A stretch of DNA of 6,196 nucleotides from Glacieibacterium sp038211965 (GTDB lineage: Bacteria > Pseudomonadota > Alphaproteobacteria > Sphingomonadales > Sphingomonadaceae): the NCBI GenBank assembly GCA_038211965.1, contig JBBQVB010000136.1, positions 1-6,196 on the forward strand, given 5' to 3'. The notes beneath the pieces are model-generated. The model had not been told where the DNA came from. It did no database searches and saw nothing but the letters and a program-made list of their open reading frames with translations. Position numbers and translations under genes: made by a program. Of this stretch, positions 1-5,330 are shown in pieces (within the stretch, counting starts at the first letter, position 1; the number at the start of each line of letters is the position of its first letter).

Positions 1-282
1 GAGGCCGAGAGCCAGTTCTTCCTGACCACCGCCAGCGGCAAGCCGGTTTCACTCGTCGTGCTCGGCCGTCCGGGCCAGGCGCGGACGCTGAGCCTCGCGC
101 TCGGCGACGTCATCGACGACGCGGCGGTGGGGGTGAAGCGCGATACGCTGCTGTGGTACCGGCTGGCGTGCTTCCTGCCGCGCACCTTGCCGCCCGGCCT
201 CGGGGCGGCCGACCGCGCTGCACTCGCATCGGACTATGCTTTCGTGCTGGCGACGCTGGGGGCGTGCGAGCGCCACCTCTGA
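1..282 (+). CDS. C-terminal part of an unrecognised protein (5' end outside window)
   Basis: The reading frame is open from base 1 to a TGA at 280-282, giving 93 residues of a C-terminal region. The GTG at 58 is an internal Val codon, because the frame continues upstream to the window edge as EAESQFFLTTASGKPVSLVV. The visible part has a hydrophobic, beta-like stretch (FFLTTASGKPVSLVVLG), then a helical tail containing LLWYRLACFLP and ending DYAFVLATLGACERHL. There is no clear catalytic motif, transmembrane segment or repeat. I do not recognise the family. The gene is convergent with folB, with only 7 nt between the stop codons and no terminator hairpin between them. Codon usage (G/C at third positions) is like that of the neighbours, which supports a real gene. 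Its function cannot be assigned from this fragment. Confidence 0.72.
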   Translation, partial: EAESQFFLTTASGKPVSLVVLGRPGQARTLSLALGDVIDDAAVGVKRDTLLWYRLACFLPRTLPPGLGAADRAALASDYAFVLATLGACERHL

Positions 283-289
283 CGCCGGG

Positions 290-703
290 CTAGAACGATG
301 CCAGCTCGACACCGACCGCCGCGCAGTCGGGATAGATGTCGGGCTTGCGCGTAGAGACGCGGAGCGCGGTCACCCCGCGTCGCGCCGCGACCATGACGTA
401 GATCTCGTGTGCGACGGTTTCCTGCAGGTTGAAGCGCCGTCCCGTTGTCAGGGCGAGGATCGCGGTGCGCAGTCGGTCGTAATCCCACGCCCTCGCGATG
501 CTGTCGCAATCGGGGAAATTCGCCGCATCGAGCCAGACCTCGACGTTGACGCGCAGCCGCTGCGGTGTGCCGATCTCGAAATCGTGGAAACCGATGTCGC
601 AGGGAAAGTCGAAATCCTCGAGCACGATCTTGCGCGTTCGCGGGCGGAGCGCGTCGGGGACAAGGCCGTCGAGCCCCGTGAAAGCCTGTACCGCCTGCAT
701 CAT
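290..703 (-). CDS. folB: Dihydroneopterin aldolase (FolB)
   Basis: This 137-residue protein should cleave 7,8-dihydroneopterin to 6-hydroxymethyl-7,8-dihydropterin and glycolaldehyde in cytosolic folate synthesis. The FolB signature is clear. IGFHDFEIGTPQRLRVNVEV (37-56) matches the IGxxDxE...Q block and carries the conserved Glu (E43). FNLQETVAHEIYVMV (91-105) carries the pterin-anchoring Glu (E95). STRKPDIYPDCAAVGVEL (117-134) carries the catalytic-type Lys (K120). It is about 20 residues longer than E. coli FolB, by an N-terminal extension (residues 1-24). The start ATG (703-701) overlaps the stop of the upstream SDR gene as ATGA, which suggests translational coupling. The next codon (700-698) is also ATG and sits better (7 nt) behind a GGTGG element, so the true start could be one codon later. 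It is the second gene of a two-gene operon with the PTR1-like reductase, which fits a pterin role. Confidence 0.93.
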   Translation of the reverse strand: MMQAVQAFTGLDGLVPDALRPRTRKIVLEDFDFPCDIGFHDFEIGTPQRLRVNVEVWLDAANFPDCDSIARAWDYDRLRTAILALTTGRRFNLQETVAHEIYVMVAARRGVTALRVSTRKPDIYPDCAAVGVELASF

Positions 704-1467
704 CTATCCACCATGAACGCCACGTCGCGCGGCAGGCCCATCAACCGCTGGCCGCCGTCGAGCGTCAGCGTCTGGGCGTTGAACGTGGGCGTGGCAAGGA
801 TGAAGCGCAGCGCCCCGACGATCTCGTCGACCTCGACGCCGCGCCCGAGCGGATTGAGAATATGCGCCGCCTCGAAGTTCTCGCGCGACTGCGGCCCGCT
901 GACCATCGTCACGGCGGGCGCGATGGCGTTGACGCGCAGCCGCGGCGCATAGGCGCGCGCCGCCATCTCGGTGAGCCCGGCAAGGCCGATCTTCGACAGT
1001 GTGTAGCTGAAATAATCGGGGTTGAGCGCGGCGAGCTTGGCATCGAGGAGGTTGACGACGCACGCCGTGTCACCGTCGGGCACGGCGGCGGCGAAGGCAC
1101 GCGTCAGCAGCGCCGGCGCGCGCAGATTGACGTCGAGGTGTGCTGCCCAGCCCTCTGGCGTGAAGTCGTCGATCGTGTCGTAATCGAAGCGCGACGCCGA
1201 ATTGACGAGGAGGCCGAGCGGCGGTGCGCCCCTGGCAGCGGCCAGGATCGTCGCGGCGGCGTCCGCGTCGGCGAGGTCGGCGGCGACGACGCGAGCGCTG
1301 TGCCCCGCCGCCCCAAGCTCCGCCGCCAGCGCGTCGGCGTCGGCGCGCGAGTTGTGGCAGTGGATGACGACGAACCACCCGTCGGCGGCGAGCGCGCGCA
1401 CCAGCGCGGCACCGATGCGCTTTGCACCGCCGGTGACGATTGCGGTGCGGGGGCCGATGTCGGGCAT
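700..1467 (-). CDS. Short-chain dehydrogenase, pteridine reductase (PTR1/FolM)-like
   Basis: This 255-residue protein (from the ATG at 1467) is a classical Rossmann SDR that probably reduces a pterin or dihydropterin with NADPH. Numbered from that ATG: VTGGAKRIG (11-19) is the nucleotide loop in the KRIG form typical of pteridine reductases. HCHNS (36-40) resembles the HYHRS block that holds the NADPH 2'-phosphate in PTR1. NSAS (89-92) replaces the usual NNAG, and YTLSK (155-159) is the YxxxK catalytic pair. The usual catalytic Ser is absent. VVNLLDA puts Asp (D142) in its place, as in Leishmania PTR1. The frame could be extended to a TTG at 1503, but that TTG lies inside the likely -35 element, and the ATG at 1467 is 8 nt from a -10 element, so the ATG is preferred. 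Its stop overlaps the folB start (ATGA). The substrate is inferred; a generic SDR acting on something else remains possible. Confidence 0.88.
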   Translation of the reverse strand: MPDIGPRTAIVTGGAKRIGAALVRALAADGWFVVIHCHNSRADADALAAELGAAGHSARVVAADLADADAAATILAAARGAPPLGLLVNSASRFDYDTIDDFTPEGWAAHLDVNLRAPALLTRAFAAAVPDGDTACVVNLLDAKLAALNPDYFSYTLSKIGLAGLTEMAARAYAPRLRVNAIAPAVTMVSGPQSRENFEAAHILNPLGRGVEVDEIVGALRFILATPTFNAQTLTLDGGQRLMGLPRDVAFMVDR

Positions 1468-1474
1468 GACGCGC

Positions 1475-1503
1475 GGGTTAGCGGGCTGGTCGGACGGGGA
1501 CAA
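1475..1503 (-). promoter_or_regulatory. Likely promoter for the SDR-folB operon
   Basis: Read on the minus strand, TTGTCC (1503-1498) is followed after 16 nt by CTAACC (1481-1476), within GCTAACCC (1482-1475). This resembles the alphaproteobacterial housekeeping promoter (TTGACG / GCTANAWC in Caulobacter). A start site about 6-8 nt past the -10 element would fall at about 1470-1468, so the mRNA would begin within a few bases of the ATG at 1467. No Shine-Dalgarno sequence lies upstream of that ATG, which fits a leaderless or near-leaderless mRNA. Confidence 0.55.
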
Positions 1504-1590
1504 GCGAGGTGCGACGATGAAGCGCGCGACCGGGCGCCGTCATGCGGCACGCGCCAGCACGACGGGGGAGACGCGCACCCGCTGCCCAAA

Positions 1591-1670
1591 AAACCGGCAC
1601 ACCAAGCGCCGACACCATCGCACCCCACGCATCCCCCCACCGTCCGCACGTCGCCCACGCACTTATCCCC
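1591..1670 (+). other. C-rich, G-poor intergenic tract (rut-like composition)
   Basis: By hand count, these 80 bases contain 43 C and only 12 G on the plus strand, right after an A6 run at 1588-1593. The tract lies between the two divergent promoters and encodes no convincing protein. High C with low G is the composition that Rho prefers in RNA, so a plus-strand transcript entering from the left could be terminated here before uvrC. It may equally be unselected spacer; no function is shown. Confidence 0.35.
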
Positions 1671-1686
1671 AGTCGCCGTGGATAAG
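1662..1686. promoter_or_regulatory. 25-bp imperfect palindrome of two DnaA-box-like 9-mers upstream of uvrC
   Basis: The left arm CTTATCCCC (1662-1670) and the right arm GTGGATAAG (1678-1686) pair at 8 of 9 positions around a 7-nt spacer. Each arm contains a near match to the DnaA box TTATCCACA: TTATCCCCA at 1663-1671 (plus) and TTATCCACG at 1685-1677 (minus), each with one mismatch. A third, weaker match (TTACCCACC, 1708-1716) lies between the -35 and -10 of the uvrC promoter. The palindrome ends 12 bp before the -35. It may bind DnaA or an unknown dimeric regulator. Confidence 0.45.
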
Positions 1687-1698
1687 CTGCGCCGCGCC

Positions 1699-1726
1699 TT
1701 GAGCCGCTTACCCACCGCGCCTAACT
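1699..1726 (+). promoter_or_regulatory. Likely uvrC promoter
   Basis: TTGAGC (1699-1704) and CTAACT (1721-1726) are separated by 16 nt, the same spacing as in the divergent SDR promoter. The expected start site is near 1732-1734, only 3-5 nt before the uvrC ATG at 1737. AGGG (1731-1734) lies too close to the ATG to be a normal Shine-Dalgarno sequence. No LexA box of the alphaproteobacterial GTTC-N7-GTTC type is visible between 1468 and 1736. Confidence 0.55.
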
Positions 1727-1736
1727 TGGCAGGGCG

Positions 1737-3680
1737 ATGGCGCAACCTCCCCTCCCCGACCGATTTTCGGAAAGCGCGGCGACCTTCACGGTGCGCGGCG
1801 GTGCCGTTGCACCCGACCTTGAGACCGGCGTCGCGGCGATCCGCAACGTCCTGCGTACGCTGCCGCAGCGCCCCGGCGTCTACCGCATGCTCGATGACGG
1901 CGGCGCGGTCCTGTACGTCGGCAAGGCGCGCAGTCTAAAGGCGAGGGTGACCAACTACACCCAGGTGACGCGCCTGCCGCGCCGCCTGCAGCGCATGGTG
2001 GCGCAGACGCGCGCCATGACGATCGTCACGACGAACAGCGAGTCCGAGGCGCTGCTACTGGAGGCGCAGCTGATCAAGCGCTTCCGCCCCGCCTACAACG
2101 TCCTGCTGCGCGACGACAAAAGCTTCCCGTTTATCTTCTTGCGCGAGGATCACGCCTTCCCGCGCATCGCCAAGCATCGCGGCGCGCGCGTCGGCAAGGG
2201 GGTGTTCTATGGGCCCTTCGCCAGCGCCGGGGCGGTCAATGTCACACTCAATGCGTTGCAGAAGGTGTTCCTGCTAAGGTCCTGCTCGGACAGCTTCTTC
2301 GCCAACCGCTCGCGCCCCTGCCTGCTCCACCAGATCCGCCGCTGCTCGGCTCCGTGCACCGGGCGAATCGAGGATGCCGCCTATGCCGAGCTCGTCGACG
2401 ACGCCAAGGCCTTCTTGTCGGGCAAATCGCAAGAGACCCAGCGCAAGCTCGGCGCGGCGATGGAGGCGGCGGCGGGCGCTATGGACTTCGAACAGGCCCC
2501 GGTGTTCCGCGACCGCATGCGCGCGCAGACCTTCATCCAGGGCAGTCAGGCCATCAACGCCGGCGACGACGCGCGCGATGCCGACATCGTCGCGCTCGCC
2601 TGCCAGGCGGGCGTCATGTGCATCCAGATGTTCTTCATCCGCGGCGGTCAAAACTGGGGCCATCGCAGCTTCTTCCCCGCCCATACCGCCGACGTGCCCG
2701 AGGACGAGGTGCTGACCAGCTTCCTTGCGCAATTCTACGAGGATGTCCCGGCGCCGCGCGAGATCCTCATCGACCGCACCCTCGACGAGATGGCGCTGGT
2801 CGCCGATGCGCTGTCCGAGCGCGCCGGCAAGCGCGTCGCGCTGCGCCACGCCCAGCGCGGCCCGGCGCGTCAGCTGGTGGCGCAGGCCAAGCGCAACGCC
2901 GAGGAGGCGCTCGACCGGCGGCTGGCGGAATCGACGACGCAGGGCGTGCTGATGCGCGAACTCGCCGAGCTGTTCGACCTTGCCGAAACGCCGCAACGAA
3001 TCGAGGTCTACGACAACAGCCACATCATGGGGACCAACGCACTCGGCGCGATGATCGTCGCGGGGCCGGAGGGGTTCCGCAAGAACCAGTACCGCAAGTT
3101 CAACATGACCGACGCGCAGGTCGGCGGGAAGGGGATCACGCCGGGCGACGACTTCGGCATGATGAAGGCGATGCTGGCACGCCGCTTCGCCCGCCTCGAA
3201 CGCGAGGACCCTGATCGGACGGGCGGCGAATGGCCCGACCTGCTGCTCATCGACGGTGGCAAGGGGCAGTTGTCCGCCGTTCTTGAGGTGATGGGCGAAC
3301 TCGGCGCGCACAACATTTGTGTGGTGGGCGTCGCCAAAGGCCCCGACCGCAATGCCGGACGCGAGACCTTTCATCTGCCTTCGGGGCGCGAGCTGACGCT
3401 GCCGCCGAACAGTCCCGTGCTGTTCTTCCTCCAGCGCCTGCGCGACGAGGCGCACCGCTTCGCCATCGGTGCGCACCGGGCCAAGCGGTCGAAGGCGATC
3501 GTCGCCAACCCGCTCGACGATGTTCCCGGCATCGGTCCGGCGCGCAAACGTGCGCTGCTGATGCACTTCGGTACCTCGCGCGCGGTCCGCGGTGCAACGC
3601 TGGAGGACCTCGAACGCGCCCCGGGTATCTCCAAGCTGATGGCCGCGAGCATCCACGGCCACTTCCACCCACGCGGGTGA
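1737..3680 (+). CDS. uvrC: UvrABC excinuclease subunit C
   Basis: This 647-residue protein makes both incisions around a lesion in nucleotide excision repair, after UvrA/UvrB loading. The domains in order are as follows. The GIY-YIG nuclease runs from about 45 to 120 (GVYRM 47-51, LYVGKA 59-64, R70, SESEALLLEA 101-110). A cysteine cluster C183, C195, C203, C207 follows, with the same 12/8/4 spacing as the reported [4Fe-4S] ligands of E. coli UvrC. The UVR motif that contacts UvrB is at about 232-267 (AGAMDFEQAPVFRDRM). The RNase H-like 5' nuclease has EVYDNSH (D426), LLLIDGGKGQL (D506) and RDEAHRFA (H573). The tandem helix-hairpin-helix DNA-binding tail includes VPGIGPARKRALL (596-608) and APGISKLMAASI (628-639). 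All key residues are present, so it should be active. The N-terminus is about 30 residues longer than in E. coli; the ATG at 1737 is chosen because the promoter sits just upstream. The DUF29 gene follows after 17 nt. Confidence 0.97.
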   Translation: MAQPPLPDRFSESAATFTVRGGAVAPDLETGVAAIRNVLRTLPQRPGVYRMLDDGGAVLYVGKARSLKARVTNYTQVTRLPRRLQRMVAQTRAMTIVTTNSESEALLLEAQLIKRFRPAYNVLLRDDKSFPFIFLREDHAFPRIAKHRGARVGKGVFYGPFASAGAVNVTLNALQKVFLLRSCSDSFFANRSRPCLLHQIRRCSAPCTGRIEDAAYAELVDDAKAFLSGKSQETQRKLGAAMEAAAGAMDFEQAPVFRDRMRAQTFIQGSQAINAGDDARDADIVALACQAGVMCIQMFFIRGGQNWGHRSFFPAHTADVPEDEVLTSFLAQFYEDVPAPREILIDRTLDEMALVADALSERAGKRVALRHAQRGPARQLVAQAKRNAEEALDRRLAESTTQGVLMRELAELFDLAETPQRIEVYDNSHIMGTNALGAMIVAGPEGFRKNQYRKFNMTDAQVGGKGITPGDDFGMMKAMLARRFARLEREDPDRTGGEWPDLLLIDGGKGQLSAVLEVMGELGAHNICVVGVAKGPDRNAGRETFHLPSGRELTLPPNSPVLFFLQRLRDEAHRFAIGAHRAKRSKAIVANPLDDVPGIGPARKRALLMHFGTSRAVRGATLEDLERAPGISKLMAASIHGHFHPRG

Positions 3681-3697
3681 GGGGTTAGGGTCGGGAC

Positions 3698-4165
3698 ATG
3701 GCCAGCCAAGCGCGCCTTCCGGATGAAGTCGACTACGACGCCGATCTGGCAGGCTGGGCCTATGCCCAAGCCGATTTGCTGCGCGCCTTGCGACCGGCGG
3801 GAATCGACTGGGCCAACATCGCCGAGGAGCTGAAGGATCTGGGCAATTCGCAGTTCAAGGCATTCAGTAGCGCGCTGGCGATCATCATCCATCACATGCT
3901 GAAATGGGACATGCAGCCTGAGCGGCGCGGCAATAGCTGGGCGCGCTCGATCCGAAATCATCGCAACGAGGCGAAATACGATCTGCGCACGAATCCCAGC
4001 TTCAAATCGCGGATCGACGAAGCCCTCGACATGGCGTGGCAGCGCGGCGTCAGCGACGCCTCCGGCGAAATGGATATTCCGCTCCGCCAGATGCCGGAGA
4101 CCAACCCCTACACCTGGGACGACATCATGAACCGCCCATTTGACTGGCCCGAGGACAACGCATGA
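3698..4165 (+). CDS. DUF29 family protein of unknown function
   Basis: This 155-residue protein matches the DUF29 pattern (PF01724, recalled). It has YDADLAGWAYAQADLLR near the N-terminus (13-29), DWANIAEELKDLGNSQ (37-52), a helix ending HHMLKWDMQPERRGNSW (65-81), then IRNHRNEAKYDLRTNPS (85-101) and a C-terminal PETNPYTWDDI. The sequence predicts mostly helix, with no signal peptide or membrane segment, so it is probably cytosolic. The biochemical role of the family is not known to me. AGGG (3687-3690) lies 7 nt before the ATG. The gene sits 17 nt after uvrC and its stop overlaps the GST start as ATGA, so it is likely cotranscribed. A 240-base block (3841-4080) is about 59% GC against about 70% in a block of uvrC, suggesting a different history from its neighbours. 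Confidence 0.9.
   Translation: MASQARLPDEVDYDADLAGWAYAQADLLRALRPAGIDWANIAEELKDLGNSQFKAFSSALAIIIHHMLKWDMQPERRGNSWARSIRNHRNEAKYDLRTNPSFKSRIDEALDMAWQRGVSDASGEMDIPLRQMPETNPYTWDDIMNRPFDWPEDNA
4151..4155 (+). promoter_or_regulatory. Ribosome binding site of the GST gene
   Basis: GAGGA lies 6 nt before the ATG at 4162, inside the end of the DUF29 gene. It is the strongest Shine-Dalgarno match before any start in the window apart from the MAPEG site. It fixes the GST start at the ATGA overlap. Confidence 0.7.
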
Positions 4166-4863
4166 CGCTGACCCTCTACACCGCCGCTACGCCGAACGGT
4201 TACAAGGTCTCGGTCGCGCTCGAGGAGATGGGCCTCGACTATGCCGTCCGCAAGATCGACCTGATGGCGGGCGAGCAGAAGCAGCAGTGGTTCGTCGACC
4301 TCTGCCCCAACGGGCGCATCCCCGCCCTCACCGACGGTGACTTCGCGATCTTCGAGAGCGGCGCGATCCTCGTCTACCTCGCCGAGAAGACCGGCCAGTT
4401 CATGCCGAGCGACGTCCACGGTCGAAGCCGGGTCATGCAGTGGCTGATGTTCCAGATGGGCGGCGTCGGTCCGATGATGGGGCAGGCCAATGTCTTTTTC
4501 CGCTATTTCCCCGAGAAGATTCCGGCCGCGATTGCACGCTATCAGGGCGAGGGACGTCGGCTGTTCACCGTCCTCGATACGCAACTCGGCAAGACCGAGT
4601 ATCTCGCAGGCAGCGACTACAGCATCGCCGATATGGCGAACTGGTGCTGGACGCGTACCGCGAGCTGGTCGGGGATCGACACCGAGGGTCTGCCCAACCT
4701 GACCCGCTGGCACGAGGCAATCGCGGCGCGACCCGCGGCGCAACGCGGTATTACGGTCCCCGAAGACGCCAGCGCGCGGCTGAAGACCGATGGTGACAGT
4801 AAGAAGTTTGCCGAAAACGCTCGCAAGATGGTCGAGATGGGCAATCCAGCCACCCGACTATAG
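4162..4863 (+). CDS. Glutathione S-transferase family protein, Nu-class (YfcG/YghU)-like
   Basis: This 233-residue protein has a thioredoxin-like N-terminal half and an all-helical C-terminal half. TPNGYKVSVALEE (10-22) is the hallmark of the Nu class, where Thr and Asn of TPN, rather than Tyr, Ser or Cys, contact glutathione. The cis-Pro is in NGRIPAL (P54). ESGAILVYLAEKTG (65-78) provides the gamma-glutamyl-binding Glu-Ser. GGVGPMMGQANVF (100-112) and DYSIADMANW (152-161) are typical of the helical domain. Members such as E. coli YfcG and YghU reduce disulfides with glutathione; disulfide or peroxide reduction is inferred here. C48 (DLCPNGR) is near the active site and not universal in the family. 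The last 30 or so residues (GDSKKFAENARKM...) form a charged tail. The start overlaps the DUF29 stop (ATGA) behind a good ribosome binding site. It is the last gene of the probable uvrC-DUF29-GST unit, unless transcription reads into the MAPEG gene 50 nt on. Confidence 0.93.
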   Translation: MTLTLYTAATPNGYKVSVALEEMGLDYAVRKIDLMAGEQKQQWFVDLCPNGRIPALTDGDFAIFESGAILVYLAEKTGQFMPSDVHGRSRVMQWLMFQMGGVGPMMGQANVFFRYFPEKIPAAIARYQGEGRRLFTVLDTQLGKTEYLAGSDYSIADMANWCWTRTASWSGIDTEGLPNLTRWHEAIAARPAAQRGITVPEDASARLKTDGDSKKFAENARKMVEMGNPATRL

Positions 4864-4881
4864 CCATGCCGTCGGGCGCAC

Positions 4882-4889
4882 GCTAACGG
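4882..4889 (+). promoter_or_regulatory. Possible -10 element for the MAPEG gene
   Basis: GCTAACGG repeats the GCTAAC core seen at the SDR promoter, and CTAAC also occurs at the uvrC promoter. The bases at the expected -35 position (about 4861-4866, TAGCCA) do not match TTGAC, so the call is weak. A start from here would fall near 4894-4896, about 20 nt before the ATG. Confidence 0.3.
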
Positions 4890-4908
4890 CCCCGCAACTT
4901 TCGGGGGA
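4890..4908 (+). promoter_or_regulatory. MAPEG ribosome binding site with a possible masking hairpin
   Basis: GGGGGA (4903-4908) lies 5 nt before the ATG at 4914 and is the likely Shine-Dalgarno sequence. CCCCG (4890-4894) can pair with CGGGG (4902-4906) across a 7-nt loop, which would cover it. The stem is only 5 bp but all G-C. No T-run follows, so it is not an intrinsic terminator. Confidence 0.4.
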
Positions 4909-4913
4909 CGGAC

Positions 4914-5312
4914 ATGCACGATTATCCATTCGCAGTCGGCGCGCTCGTCGCGTCGCTGGCGATCTATGCCTGGGCCATCATCTTGGTCGGGCAGGCGCGG
5001 ACCAAACACAACGTCGCTGCGCCTGCCGTGACCGGCGATCCGTCATTCGAGCGTGCCTTTCGCGCGCAGCAGAACAGCGTCGAGCAGATGGTGTTCTTCC
5101 TGCCGTTGCTGGCGCTTGCGGCGCACGTCTGGGGCGACACGGTCGCCGGGATCTACGGCGCGATCTGGTGCCTCGGGCGCCTTCTCTACATCGTCACCTA
5201 CTCGCGCGGTGCCAACCGCAGCGTCGGCTTCATGCTGTCGGGCGGATTGTCGGCGGCCATGCTGATCGGGATCGTGGTGTCGTTCGCGCTGCGACATCTC
5301 GGCCTTGTCTGA
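4914..5312 (+). CDS. MAPEG family integral membrane protein
   Basis: This 132-residue membrane protein fits the MAPEG family (eicosanoid and glutathione metabolism membrane proteins) in length and layout. There are four hydrophobic segments at about 7-25, 59-72, 76-96 and 105-126. The family signature follows the first loop: ERAFRAQQNSVEQMVFFLPL (46-65), with the conserved Arg (R50), Asn (N54) and Glu (E57) that line the glutathione site in characterised members. The loop at 28-45 is hydrophilic. Bacterial members are mostly uncharacterised; some have glutathione transferase or peroxidase activity, so the reaction is inferred only. The gene lies 50 nt after the GST gene on the same strand, with its own good ribosome binding site and a possible -10. 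It is convergent with the nitroreductase gene, with 18 nt between the stops and no terminator hairpin there. Confidence 0.9.
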   Translation: MHDYPFAVGALVASLAIYAWAIILVGQARTKHNVAAPAVTGDPSFERAFRAQQNSVEQMVFFLPLLALAAHVWGDTVAGIYGAIWCLGRLLYIVTYSRGANRSVGFMLSGGLSAAMLIGIVVSFALRHLGLV

Positions 5313-5330
5313 GCGACGGGTAGGGCTGCG

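Noticed and set aside
1468..1503. TTG start at 1503 for the SDR gene
   Set aside because: It would add 12 residues before the Rossmann core, the TTG lies in the likely -35 element, and the transcript is expected to start downstream of it.
1662..1686. Replication origin based on the DnaA-like boxes
   Set aside because: There are only two to three imperfect boxes, no AT-rich unwinding region, and no origin-linked genes nearby.
1517..1702. Small plus-strand ORF (about 61 codons, very Arg/His/Pro-rich) in the divergent spacer
   Set aside because: No ribosome binding site and no recognisable family; it runs through the palindrome and into the uvrC -35. Its composition just reflects the C-rich tract.
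1468..1736. LexA (SOS) box upstream of uvrC
   Set aside because: No GTTC or GAAC half-site is present in this spacer, so SOS control is not supported here.
862..1938. 358-codon plus-strand frame across the SDR gene, the spacer and the start of uvrC
   Set aside because: It runs antisense to the SDR and out of frame with uvrC, and has a low-complexity Arg-rich translation; it is a GC shadow.
2274..3668. 464-codon open frame on the minus strand opposite uvrC
   Set aside because: It is the mirror of a high-GC gene; the translation is Arg/Ala/Gly/His-rich with no recognisable domain, while the plus-strand frame is an unmistakable UvrC.
5313..5330. Terminator between the convergent MAPEG and nitroreductase genes
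   Set aside because: The 18-nt gap has no stem or T-run; the same is true of the 7-nt gap at 283-289.
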